Shown in pieces: positions 23,686 to 32,988 of a DNA stretch of 46,159 bases. The translations under genes were made by a program, and so were the position numbers. The DNA comes from Clostridium sp. CAG:245 (lineage in GTDB: Bacteria; Bacillota; Clostridia; TANB77; CAG-508): the NCBI GenBank assembly GCA_000435175.1, contig FR880030.1, forward strand, positions 4,320 through 50,478, in the 5' to 3' direction. Below the pieces are notes generated by a model. The model was given only the letters and a program-made list of their open reading frames with translations. It had not been told where the DNA came from and did not search any database. Each line of letters starts with the position of its first letter. Within the stretch, counting starts at the first letter, position 1.

Positions 23686-23853
23686 ATTTATATTATTACA
23701 TTTTTTCTAAATATTTCACACAATTTTCACATTTTTTTGTTGACTTGGCTACTGTTTCCATTTTATAATTGATTGTATATTTTGCATAAAATCATGGAAA
23801 AATAATTATTTTTTCCACTGGTTTTACGCCTAAAGAAAGGAACGTGATTAATT

Positions 23854-24564
23854 ATGAATTATTGGCTAATGACGTATGAGACTCCACTAGCAGTTTTACT
23901 TACAGTTATTGGATTTTTACTTGTGGTATTTGCACAAATTAAAATAAATACTACATATTCTAAATATAGAAAAGTTCAAAATTCTGCTGGATTAACTGGT
24001 CAAGATGTGGCAAGAAAAATATTGGATTCTAACGGATTGTCTCAAATTTCTGTATATGAAATTTCGGGAAATTTGTCTGACCATTATAACCCATCAAAAA
24101 AGCTTATTAATTTATCTAAAGATATTTACAATGGAACTTCAATAGCATCACTTGCTGTTGCAGCACATGAATGTGGGCATGCTATTCAAGACAAAGAAAA
24201 TTATATTTTTTTCAAGATAAGGTCTGCCCTAGTTCCTGTTGTAAATTTTGTATCTTATTTAGGATACTTTGGATTACTTATTTCTATTATAGGAGGATTA
24301 ACTGGATATATTAAATTATCTATAATAATTCTTCTAGCAACAGTGTTATTTCAATTAGTTACACTTCCAGTTGAAATTGATGCTTCTAAGAGAGCATTGG
24401 TTCAATTAGAAGAATTAAATCTTGTTTATAATGATGAAAATAAGTCAGCTAAAAAAGTTTTAAGTGCAGCTGCTATGACTTATATTGCAAGTTTGCTTTC
24501 ATCTATATTAGATTTATTAAGACTAATTTTAATATTAAATTCAAGAAATGATGACAGAAGATAA
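23854..24564 (+). CDS. yugP: Membrane zinc metallopeptidase, YugP family
   Basis: 236 residues. The zinc site HECGH is at residues 105-109 within AVAAHECGHAIQD. A hydrophobic helix at the N-terminus (about 13-29) and further helices around 128-190 and near the C-terminus give an integral membrane protein. Upstream of the zinc site are GQDVARKILDSNGLSQISVYEISGNLSDHYNP and KKLINLSKDIY, family-typical for Zn_peptidase_2 (YugP). The length agrees with the family. The natural substrate is unknown. It is followed after 48 bases by the ABC exporter pair. The ribosome-binding site is AAAGGAACGTG. Confidence 0.92.
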   Translation: MNYWLMTYETPLAVLLTVIGFLLVVFAQIKINTTYSKYRKVQNSAGLTGQDVARKILDSNGLSQISVYEISGNLSDHYNPSKKLINLSKDIYNGTSIASLAVAAHECGHAIQDKENYIFFKIRSALVPVVNFVSYLGYFGLLISIIGGLTGYIKLSIIILLATVLFQLVTLPVEIDASKRALVQLEELNLVYNDENKSAKKVLSAAAMTYIASLLSSILDLLRLILILNSRNDDRR

Positions 24565-24612
24565 GTTCTTACCTCCGCTATCAAACAAAAATTCAAATGA
24601 AAGGAAAAAGAA

Positions 24613-26376
24613 ATGTTAAAATTATTAAAAAACTTCACTAAAAAAGATTGGTTAATAGTTGCAATTTCTTTACTATTAATCATATTTCAAGTTTGGCTAG
24701 ATTTGAAACTTCCAGATTATATGTCTGAAATTACAAAACTTGTTCAAACAGAAGGAAGCCAAATGTCTGATGTTTTAAAGCAAGGTGGCTATATGCTTGC
24801 TTGTGCATTTGGCAGTTTGATTGCAGCAATTGTAGTTGGTTACCTAACTTCCCTACTTTCTGCATCATTCACGCTTCATGTTAGAAAGAAATTATTTGAA
24901 AATGTAGAAAACTTTGGTATGCAAGAAATTAAGAAATTTTCTACTAGCAGTTTAATTACAAGAACAACAAATGACATTACAAATGTTCAAATGCTAATAT
25001 CTATGGGATTACAACTTTTGATTAAATCTCCTATTACAGCAGTTTGGGCAGTTATTAAAATTTTAAATAAAAACTGGCAATGGAGTGCACTTACTGGAAT
25101 TGCAGTTTTGGTTCTAATGTCTTGCATTTCTCTTCTTGTAGCATTGGTACTTCCAAGGTTTAAGAAAGTTCAAAAAATGATTGATAATATAAACGAACTT
25201 ACTCGTGAAAACCTTACTGGTATAAGAGTCGTAAGAGCTTTCAATGCAGAAGGATATCAAGAAGATAAATTTGAAGTTGGAAACACAGAACTTACAAATA
25301 CTCAAATGTTTAACCAAAGAGCCATGTCAGCAATGTCTCCTGTAATTTATTTGGTAATGAATACTTTAACACTTTCAATTTATTTTGTTGGAAGTAGATT
25401 AATAGATTCTGCAAGTATGATGGATAAATTACCACTTTTCGCCGACATGGTAGTATTTTCAAGTTATGCAATGCAAGTTATAATGTCGTTTTTAATGCTT
25501 TCAATGATATTTATAATGTACCCAAGAGCTCAGGTTTCTGCTCAAAGAATTGCAGAAGTTTTAGATACAAAGCCTTCTATTAAAGATGGAAAAGTAAATA
25601 GCGATGAGACTGATAAAAAAGGCGAAATCGAATTTAAAAATGTTTCATTCAAATATCCTGATGGAGATGATTATGTATTAAAAAATATATCGTTTACGGC
25701 TCATCAAGGTGAAACAGTTGCAATAATTGGCTCAACAGGTTCTGGAAAAACAACAATGATTAACTTAATACCAAGATTTTATGATGCAACAGAAGGAACA
25801 ATTTTAGTAGATGGTGTTGATGTAAAAGACTATAACCAAGAATTTTTACACAACAAGCTAGGCTATGTTCCTCAAAAGGCTGTAATGTTTAGCGGTTCGG
25901 TTAACTACAATGTGGCATATGGAGACAATGGAAAAGATGAAATTTCAGAAGACACAATAAAGAAAGCTGTAAAAATTGCACAAGCAGAAGAATTCGTTGA
26001 AAAGATGCCTGAAAAATATGAAGCTCATGTTGCACAAGGTGGAACAAACTTATCTGGTGGTCAAAAGCAAAGACTTGCTATTGCAAGAGCCATCGCAAGA
26101 AACCCAGAAATATATATTTTTGACGACTCTTTCAGTGCATTAGACTACAAAACAGATTACACTCTAAGAGAAGAGTTAAGAAATTACACTAAAGATTCTA
26201 CAAATATAATAGTTGCACAAAGAATTGGAACTATATTAAATGCAGACCAAATTATAGTATTGGAAAATGGAGAATGCGTCGGAATGGGCACACATAAGGA
26301 GCTTTTAAGCAATTGCAAAGTGTACCAGGAAATTGCATATTCACAATTATCAAAGGAGGAACTAGAAAATGGATAA
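24613..26376 (+). CDS. Heterodimeric ABC exporter, subunit with degenerate ATP site
   Basis: 587 residues: a six-helix exporter membrane domain (about 1-320), then an ATPase domain. Motifs are Walker A GSTGSGKT (373-380), signature LSGGQ (480-484) and Walker B IYIFDDSFSALD, where the catalytic Glu is replaced by Asp505. The H-loop His is replaced by Gln536 (IIVAQRIGT). Such changes mark the non-catalytic partner in heterodimeric multidrug exporters (LmrC, BmrC, TM287 type). The next gene supplies the catalytic residues and overlaps by 8 bases, so the two are translated together. The exported substrate cannot be told from sequence; drug, lipid or peptide are all possible. Confidence 0.95.
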   Translation: MLKLLKNFTKKDWLIVAISLLLIIFQVWLDLKLPDYMSEITKLVQTEGSQMSDVLKQGGYMLACAFGSLIAAIVVGYLTSLLSASFTLHVRKKLFENVENFGMQEIKKFSTSSLITRTTNDITNVQMLISMGLQLLIKSPITAVWAVIKILNKNWQWSALTGIAVLVLMSCISLLVALVLPRFKKVQKMIDNINELTRENLTGIRVVRAFNAEGYQEDKFEVGNTELTNTQMFNQRAMSAMSPVIYLVMNTLTLSIYFVGSRLIDSASMMDKLPLFADMVVFSSYAMQVIMSFLMLSMIFIMYPRAQVSAQRIAEVLDTKPSIKDGKVNSDETDKKGEIEFKNVSFKYPDGDDYVLKNISFTAHQGETVAIIGSTGSGKTTMINLIPRFYDATEGTILVDGVDVKDYNQEFLHNKLGYVPQKAVMFSGSVNYNVAYGDNGKDEISEDTIKKAVKIAQAEEFVEKMPEKYEAHVAQGGTNLSGGQKQRLAIARAIARNPEIYIFDDSFSALDYKTDYTLREELRNYTKDSTNIIVAQRIGTILNADQIIVLENGECVGMGTHKELLSNCKVYQEIAYSQLSKEELENG

Positions 26377-28180
26377 CGAAGAAGATTACAAGAAAAAGCC
26401 ACGTAACTTTGGTAGAAACGCTCCTGCTGAAAAGCCAAAAGATTTAAAAACAGCAGTAAAAAAACTTGTTCATTATTTAAATAAATTACTTCCATTGGTA
26501 ATAGTTGCACTAGTACTTTCTTGCTTTAGCTCTGTTTTATCAATAATCGGGCCAAACAGATTGAGTGATTTAACAAACGAAATTACAAATGGATTAATTA
26601 CTGGAATGAACTTTGATACAATAAATTCTATAGCATTGTTTCTTCTTATTATTTATCTTGTAAGTGCACTATTTGACTTTTTACAAGGCATAATAATGGC
26701 AACAGTTGCAAATAAGTTTGCTCAAAAAATGCGTACTCAAATATCTAAAAAGATTAATAAACTTCCACTTAGATATTTCGATACACACAGCTATGGAGAT
26801 TTATTATCAAGAGTTACAAACGATGTTGATACAATTGCTATGTCATTAAGCCAAAGCTTAGGCACACTAGTTGGAGCAATAACATTATTTATAGGTTCAA
26901 TAATAATGATGTTCTATACAAACTGGATTTTAGCCATAACAGGTATTGTATCTTCCCTACTTGGATTTGTTGCAATGTTTGTTATAATGGCAAAATCTCA
27001 AAAATACTTTAATGCAAGACAAGTTGAACTTGGAAAATTAAATGGACATATTGAAGAAATATATTCAAACCATAATGTTGTAAATGCTTACAATGGTCAA
27101 AAAGAAGCTTCTGAGACCTTTGACAAATTAAACCAAAGTGTGTATGAATGTAATAAAAAGAGTAGATTCTTATCTGGCTTAAGCCAACCTATAATGAGCT
27201 TTATTGGAAACTTTAGTTATGTTGCTGTTTGTGTTGTTGGTGCAATCTTAACAATGAATGGAAGCATCACATTTGGCGTTATAGTAGCATTCATGATGTA
27301 CATACGTTTATTCACAGGACCTTTAACACAAATTGCTCAAGGTATGACAAACTTGCAGACAACAGCAGCTGCTTCAGAGAGAGTTTTCGAATTTTTAGAA
27401 GAACCTGAAATGGATGAACAGAAAAACATCACTAAGCATCTTGATCCAACTAAAGTTGAAGGAAACATTTTATTTGACCACATAAAATTCTCTTATGATG
27501 GCAAAAAGACAGTTATAAAAGATTTCAGCTGTGATGTAAAAAAAGGTCAAAAAGTTGCAATAGTTGGTCCAACAGGAGCTGGAAAAACAACAATGGTCAA
27601 CCTACTTATGAAATTCTATAACATAGCAGACGGAAACATTACAATAGACGGAGTTTCAACAAAAGAGCTATCTCGTGAAAACATACACGACCTGTTCATA
27701 ATGGTATTACAAGACACTTGGCTATTTAATGGAACAATTAGAGACAACATAAAATACAACAAAGAAGTCTCTGATGAAGACATAATGAAAGCTTGCAAAA
27801 CTGTCGGAATAGACAAATTTATAAAAACACTACCTGGTGGACTAGACTACACATTAAGCGATTCAGAGAGCATATCTCAAGGTCAAAAACAATTGCTTAC
27901 AATTGCACGTGGAATGATAAAAAATGCCCCATTCTTAATACTAGACGAAGCAACCAGTAGTGTAGACACACGTACAGAAGAACTTGTACAACAAGCCATG
28001 GATAAACTAACAGAAGGCAGAACCTCATTCATAATAGCACACAGACTTTCAACAATTAGAAATGCAGACATGATATTGGTTATGAACGAAGGAAACATAA
28101 TAGAACACGGAAATCACGAAGAGCTAATGGCTCAAAACGGATTCTATGCAGACTTGTATAATTCACAATTTAAAAAATAA
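26369..28180 (+). CDS. Heterodimeric ABC exporter, subunit with catalytic ATP-site residues
   Basis: 603 residues, with about 30 extra residues before the first membrane helix. Walker A GPTGAGKT, Walker B LILDEATSSVD with the catalytic Glu, and H-loop IIAHRLST are intact. The signature is ISQGQ rather than LSGGQ, so together with the partner subunit one of the two composite sites has a degenerate catalytic Glu, His and signature. This is the known asymmetric pattern of heterodimeric exporters. The start lies within the last codons of the upstream gene and has AAAGGAGG just before it. A strong terminator follows. Confidence 0.95.
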   Translation: MDNEEDYKKKPRNFGRNAPAEKPKDLKTAVKKLVHYLNKLLPLVIVALVLSCFSSVLSIIGPNRLSDLTNEITNGLITGMNFDTINSIALFLLIIYLVSALFDFLQGIIMATVANKFAQKMRTQISKKINKLPLRYFDTHSYGDLLSRVTNDVDTIAMSLSQSLGTLVGAITLFIGSIIMMFYTNWILAITGIVSSLLGFVAMFVIMAKSQKYFNARQVELGKLNGHIEEIYSNHNVVNAYNGQKEASETFDKLNQSVYECNKKSRFLSGLSQPIMSFIGNFSYVAVCVVGAILTMNGSITFGVIVAFMMYIRLFTGPLTQIAQGMTNLQTTAAASERVFEFLEEPEMDEQKNITKHLDPTKVEGNILFDHIKFSYDGKKTVIKDFSCDVKKGQKVAIVGPTGAGKTTMVNLLMKFYNIADGNITIDGVSTKELSRENIHDLFIMVLQDTWLFNGTIRDNIKYNKEVSDEDIMKACKTVGIDKFIKTLPGGLDYTLSDSESISQGQKQLLTIARGMIKNAPFLILDEATSSVDTRTEELVQQAMDKLTEGRTSFIIAHRLSTIRNADMILVMNEGNIIEHGNHEELMAQNGFYADLYNSQFKK

Positions 28181-28220
28181 AATTCAAATTTTTAACTAAT
28201 ATAATAACCAAATTTTAAAG

Positions 28221-28270
28221 AAATATTCGAAATGTTATTTTCAACTTTTTTCGAATATTTTTTTATTTTT
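28221..28270 (+). terminator. Terminator of the ABC exporter operon
   Basis: Perfect 12-bp stem AAATATTCGAAA (28221-28232) / TTTCGAATATTT (28249-28260), then TTTTATTTTT. Confidence 0.88.
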
Positions 28271-28310
28271 TTCTTATACTATTATAAAATAATTTTAATG
28301 GAGGTCTGTT

Positions 28311-28505
28311 ATGAAAGTACTTTATTATATAGCTCTTACTCTTGTAATTATTGGCGCTATAAACTGGTTACTAATTGGTTTGTTCAATTTTGACCTAGTT
28401 GCTACAATTTTCGGAGCAATGTCTGTAATGAGCAGAATTATTTATGTTCTAGTTGGTATAGCCGGACTAATAAGTATTGGACTTTATTCAAAAGTAAATG
28501 ACTAA
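28311..28505 (+). CDS. DUF378 family small membrane protein
   Basis: 64 residues with two membrane helices (about 4-28 and 42-60). It carries the family hallmark IGAINWLLIGLFNFDLVATIFG followed by SRIIYVLVGIAGL. DUF378 proteins occur widely in Bacillota; their role is unknown. It is a single gene with a TGGAGGTC ribosome-binding site, between the exporter terminator and a large hairpin. Confidence 0.93.
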   Translation: MKVLYYIALTLVIIGAINWLLIGLFNFDLVATIFGAMSVMSRIIYVLVGIAGLISIGLYSKVND

Positions 28506-28521
28506 TTTTTTCAATAAAAAT

Positions 28522-28625
28522 AAAAATGATATTATATAAAAACTTCGGTATTTCGCTCTTGGTCGGAGCTCCTTCGGACTCCTCAAAAGGCGAGCTCGAC
28601 CTTGTTTTTTATAATATCATTTTTT
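28522..28625. terminator. Large two-tier hairpin downstream of the DUF378 gene
   Basis: The outer 15-bp stem AAAAATGATATTATA (28522-28536) pairs with TATAATATCATTTTT (28610-28624). Inside is a GC-rich stem GGTCGGAGCTC / GAGCTCGACC with one bulge (from 28561 to about 28601). T runs lie on both outer sides, so it may terminate the DUF378 transcript and the converging defence operon. It is larger and more GC-rich than other terminators here. Confidence 0.6.
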
Positions 28626-28767
28626 TATACAAGTTTTCGTCTCAAAATACTTTCGCTCGTTTGACACTTCCGTTTGTGAAAAATATGAGCCTGTATTTAT
28701 AATCGTATTTTATATTTGATTCTATGATTAGAATTTAACATAAGATAAATAATTTTGCAAGAGTTTT

Positions 28768-29034
28768 TTAAAAATTTATCTCATCTACAGGATTAATCTT
28801 TTCTATAATAGATTTAAAAATCTCGTATACATAGACTAAATTCTTATCAGCATTTAATTCTTCATCTAAATCTTTTAACTTATATCTCTTATCTTCCGTA
28901 TAATTTAGGAATTCAAGAGTTTCGGAAGCTTTCAATTCATTATTACTTTGAGGTATTTTTATTTGTCTTCCTTCTGTACTAGTAATTAATATATCTTTTC
29001 CTTCTTTAACTATTTCTATTTCGATTTGTCCCAT
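28768..29034 (-). CDS. Small protein at the end of the restriction/PHP operon
   Basis: 88 residues, acidic, no membrane helix, no family recognised (MGQIEIEIVKEGKDILITST, then ASETLEFLNYTEDKRYKLKDL). Its start overlaps the end of the PHP-ATPase gene by 29 bases, with AAAGGAGATTAAAAGT upstream. Tight overlap suggests it works with the PHP-ATPase, perhaps as a partner or inhibitor; this is inference. Confidence 0.65.
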   Translation of the reverse strand: MGQIEIEIVKEGKDILITSTEGRQIKIPQSNNELKASETLEFLNYTEDKRYKLKDLDEELNADKNLVYVYEIFKSIIEKINPVDEINF

Positions 29035-31321
29035 ATACTTTTAATCTCCTTTCTACTGCTTCTTTTCCTCCATCTAGACTCTCACTAACAATTTCTAATA
29101 AATCTTTATCTTCTAAACAACCAGATTTAACACTTAATATATTTTTTCTGTCTTTAGTAATATTTATTACATTATCCACATCTAAATTAACAACTAAAAG
29201 AGGATTATGTGTTACAAAGATCACCTGTTTTTTATCTCGTACACTATTGAAATAATCTATCATATAGTTTTCTATTCTTTTCATGCTAATATCATCTTCT
29301 GGTTGGTCTATTAAAATTACATCACTGTCAATTTCTTTTGATAACTGTAATTTATAATATGTTAAAGCAATTTCTCCAGGAGTTGTTCCAATTTCATCTG
29401 TCCCGTTTTCATCTTTAATACTAGTTTCCTCCTTAGTATATTCTGTAATAAACTTCTGAACATTGGAATTTAAACTATTTTCTATCATTTCGTATGTAGT
29501 TGAACCTTTAACTGCACTAGCAAATTCTTCCTTATTATTAATATTCATAATTTTCTCTTTAGATTGATAATTTAAAACAAATAAATCCTTATATAATATT
29601 TTTTCTAAATTAGCATTATTATACTTTGCTTCTTTTATAAATCTAAAACCATATTTAGATTTAACACTTGTTCCTTCAATTGCTTTTGGAAAATTAGGAA
29701 ATTCGGTTTCTTTATCTTTGTTTATTAAATAATTTTTTATTTTCGATGTAAAATCTCGAATTTCTGTAATCATATCTTCATTTTCATTTTCTTGTGATGT
29801 TCTATCAGCCTTAATTCTTGTATTTATATCATTAAAGACTCCTATAACAACATTTATAGCTTTATTTTTTTGATTAATTTCGTCTCTTTCTTTTGCAATT
29901 AATTTTCTTAAGTCTTGCAATGATGTTAATATTTTATTGATTGCATTTGCTTTTTCTCCTGTATAAAAATTAACATTAGATTTATATTCATTATATAGTT
30001 TGGTATATATATCATTAATTTCTGTATATCTATCTTTTGGATTATTCTCTATAGTTTCAACATCTGTATTCAAAGATATATAATAATTTTTGATTTCTCT
30101 GAATTCTTTTATTTGTATTTTTAAACTATTTATTTTGTCTTGCTCTTCTCTTTTCTTTATTCTTTCTTCTACATATTTTTTTAAATTGCTTACAAAACTA
30201 ATAATATTAGTTTTAAATTCATTTATTGTCGAGATTTCATCATAAAATTCTGAATCATTATCTAGTAAGTTACCTGATTTAACTTTTTCTATTATTTCTC
30301 CCTGACTAATCTTCGTTATAGTTGGATTTCCTACTTTAGAAATCTTTATATTATTAATATCATTAATTTTTTTATATTTTCTGTCTTCTTCAGCATTTAA
30401 TTTTCCTAGAACATATGACTTACCCGCACCATTTTCTCCAATTATAGCATTTATCCCTGTTGATAATTCGTAACTTTTATCTTCTAATTTTATTTCATTA
30501 ATATAGTTTGAACTATTACCTTCATCAGTTCTTTCAAATCTTGTTTCTGGTGATGTTAAGCTCAAAACTAATCCTTTAAATGTAGGTAAGCATTTAATTG
30601 TTGTAATATATTCTTTTTTCTCTTTTATTTTCTCATCTTTATTAGGGTATGCAGACCAGACATGACAATCACTGCCTGTAATTGTTGCAAACTTAGACTT
30701 CATCTCTCTTAAATTATTTTTTATCATCCCTTGTACTCTTGGTTTTTGATATTCTAATGCATTAATAAACCCTGTTTTTATCCATTCTCTAGGATTCTCT
30801 ACTGCTTCTGATAAACTATGATGATTTTTTGAAGAATTTTTTATATCTAAATCACTTTTTTGATGAGCTATCAATAATACACTTACACCAATATTATATA
30901 ATATTGTTTCAAACTCATTTAATGTATAATAATCTTCTTTATCTTCTAGCTTTTTAACTTCTTCGATTTTACTTTGTAACCTGCATATACTATCTTCATT
31001 AGAATCATCAAATATACAAATAATATGACATGCCACTTTACTATTTTCTTCTAATTTAACATCAAATTCAACACCTGGCAAATTATTATTTATATCTTTA
31101 TATGGTTCTTTATTTATTAGCTCTTTTATTTTTTTGTAAAGTGCATAATCGAAACTATTATGATCTGTTATTGATATTAAATTAATATTGTTTTCTTGTA
31201 ACTTTGATAGCAGAACATCAATATTTTCTATATTACTTTCATCTACATATCCATCCGCTTCTTTATACTCACTTGTTTTGGAATGAATATGTAAGTCTAC
31301 TTTGATATTTCGATTTAACAT
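29006..31321 (-). CDS. PHP-phosphoesterase / SMC-like ATPase fusion (TrlF-like)
   Basis: 771 residues from the ATG at 31321 (GGAGGGGAAA precedes it; the frame opens at 31333). Residues 5-225 form a PHP domain with its metal ligands present: HIH (11-13), ITDHN (51-55), GVEF (83-86), CHIICIF (from 98), IAHQKSD (from 151) and GSDCH (216-220). An ABC/SMC-type ATPase follows: Walker A GENGAGKS (295-302), a long coiled-coil insert, Walker B VILIDQPEDDI and the switch His in VIFVTHNP near the C-terminus. Proteins with this PHP-AAA layout are known in defence islands (TrlF type). It lies directly behind two DNA methylase genes. The substrate is unknown; a nucleic acid or nucleotide phosphoesterase gated by ATP is likely. 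Confidence 0.85.
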   Translation of the reverse strand: MLNRNIKVDLHIHSKTSEYKEADGYVDESNIENIDVLLSKLQENNINLISITDHNSFDYALYKKIKELINKEPYKDINNNLPGVEFDVKLEENSKVACHIICIFDDSNEDSICRLQSKIEEVKKLEDKEDYYTLNEFETILYNIGVSVLLIAHQKSDLDIKNSSKNHHSLSEAVENPREWIKTGFINALEYQKPRVQGMIKNNLREMKSKFATITGSDCHVWSAYPNKDEKIKEKKEYITTIKCLPTFKGLVLSLTSPETRFERTDEGNSSNYINEIKLEDKSYELSTGINAIIGENGAGKSYVLGKLNAEEDRKYKKINDINNIKISKVGNPTITKISQGEIIEKVKSGNLLDNDSEFYDEISTINEFKTNIISFVSNLKKYVEERIKKREEQDKINSLKIQIKEFREIKNYYISLNTDVETIENNPKDRYTEINDIYTKLYNEYKSNVNFYTGEKANAINKILTSLQDLRKLIAKERDEINQKNKAINVVIGVFNDINTRIKADRTSQENENEDMITEIRDFTSKIKNYLINKDKETEFPNFPKAIEGTSVKSKYGFRFIKEAKYNNANLEKILYKDLFVLNYQSKEKIMNINNKEEFASAVKGSTTYEMIENSLNSNVQKFITEYTKEETSIKDENGTDEIGTTPGEIALTYYKLQLSKEIDSDVILIDQPEDDISMKRIENYMIDYFNSVRDKKQVIFVTHNPLLVVNLDVDNVINITKDRKNILSVKSGCLEDKDLLEIVSESLDGGKEAVERRLKVYGTNRNRNS

Positions 31322-31354
31322 TTTCCCCTCCATAATCTTTATATCATATTTTAA

Positions 31355-32986
31355 TTATTTCCTATTCATTCTTCTATCGTTAAGAGTTTTCCAAATTTCT
31401 CTATACATACTTATAGTATCAGCTGATATACCTAAATAATTCTCTAATATTTCTTTATCCATTACTTTGATTGCCTCTCTTATATCTTTATTATGTCTTA
31501 TATTGTCATCTAAAATTCCTATTAATCTATTTACATTTTGTTCATCCATATCATCTATATTAGGAATTATAATATTTTCCGCTTCTTTAGGTAAAATTTC
31601 CAAAACTCCTCCACCATAGCTTCTACCACATAGTTCTGTAAAAGCAAATGATATACTATTATAGTATGATAGTAGTATCTTTCTATTATCATATTCATCT
31701 TTTATTTTTATTCTATGCATTGTATCTGTCGAAACAGCATCAATTCCATTTAGAACAAATTTAGGATATACATTACTTCTTCTTAGTAAAAAAGCATCTG
31801 GTATCCAAATTGAAGGTACTGAATACCATCTTTTTCTTATTCTACATTTATATCCTTTGTTCTCTCCGTTGTCTTCTCCTATTTTTATATATTTGCGCTG
31901 TCCTTTGCTCATATTTTTTACATCTACATCTTCGTTTATAGTTAAAAGGTATGCTTTTACCCCCTTATCAACATTCCTTTTCCAGTCTTTCTCATCAAAT
32001 ATTAATCCATGTGTTTGTGAACTTCTTCCTATTAGTGGCTTAGTATATTTTTTCAAATCATATTTCTTCACATAGTCGTCATCTAAAGAAAAATAATTAT
32101 TATTTCCTGTCGTTATTCCAACATTTACTAGACCTACATCTCCTATTTTTCTAAATCTACTATCTTTCTTTATTTCTTCAATAACATTATTTTCTTTTTC
32201 CTTTAAATAATATCTTGTCCATTTATCATTGGTTAAAATTTTCTCATAAACCAAATCATTTTCATTATATTTTCTTATAAAGTCATCTATATCATCATAT
32301 ATGCAATTAGATATTAAACACTCTGTTTCTTTATCTTTTTTTGTTCCTATTAATACAACTACTTCTTGTTCTGCATCTTCAAATAGTAGTTTATTAAATG
32401 AAATAATATTTATCTTTGATAAATGCTTGGATAAATATTTTCGTAAATCTTCTGCATATGCAACTTGCATTATTTCAGCTGGTATAACAAAAGCAATCGT
32501 TCCATTTTTCTCTAATAATTCTATACAAGCAACTAAAAAGAACACCCAACTATTTATTAATTTATTTGATTTCATTTTGTTTTTTATTAAAACTTGTGCT
32601 TGTTTTTCCCTTTGAAATTCAGTTAAGTATTGATATCGTATATATGGTGGATTTCCAATAATTAAATTATACTTATCTTTACAATTAACATAAAAATTGT
32701 AGAAATCATCATTTGTTACATTAGCATTATTAATATTTTTCAGAATTCTTTTACTTTTATTAGCTTCCTCTTCTATATATTCAATCGCATCAATTTTTTC
32801 TATATTATAATCATTATTATCTAGTATATTCTTTATACTTTTTAAGAAAGAACCATCTCCACAACTTGGTTCCAAAATTTTCTTTTTATCTTTCAATGTT
32901 ATTTTAGTTATATAATCGGCTAACTTTTGTGGAGTATAATACCCTCCTCTTAATTTTCTTTGTGTTGTATTTTCTTTTAACTTCAT
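31355..32986 (-). CDS. N6-adenine DNA methyltransferase (Eco57I/TaqI-like)
   Basis: 543 residues. It begins with RGGYYTPQKLADYI, the gamma-class motif X. SAM-binding motif I is LEPSCGDGSFL, motif IV is IIGNPPYIRYQYL. The rest (about 250-540) is a target-recognition-like region ending in a helical tail. No endonuclease motif is seen, so it is a stand-alone modification enzyme with its own specificity domain. It starts 2 bases after the stop of the 998-residue restriction-methylase, so it may methylate the second strand of the same asymmetric site, or act on its own. The ribosome-binding site is GAAGGAAGAA. Confidence 0.92.
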   Translation of the reverse strand: MKLKENTTQRKLRGGYYTPQKLADYITKITLKDKKKILEPSCGDGSFLKSIKNILDNNDYNIEKIDAIEYIEEEANKSKRILKNINNANVTNDDFYNFYVNCKDKYNLIIGNPPYIRYQYLTEFQREKQAQVLIKNKMKSNKLINSWVFFLVACIELLEKNGTIAFVIPAEIMQVAYAEDLRKYLSKHLSKINIISFNKLLFEDAEQEVVVLIGTKKDKETECLISNCIYDDIDDFIRKYNENDLVYEKILTNDKWTRYYLKEKENNVIEEIKKDSRFRKIGDVGLVNVGITTGNNNYFSLDDDYVKKYDLKKYTKPLIGRSSQTHGLIFDEKDWKRNVDKGVKAYLLTINEDVDVKNMSKGQRKYIKIGEDNGENKGYKCRIRKRWYSVPSIWIPDAFLLRRSNVYPKFVLNGIDAVSTDTMHRIKIKDEYDNRKILLSYYNSISFAFTELCGRSYGGGVLEILPKEAENIIIPNIDDMDEQNVNRLIGILDDNIRHNKDIREAIKVMDKEILENYLGISADTISMYREIWKTLNDRRMNRK

Positions 32987-32988
32987 TA

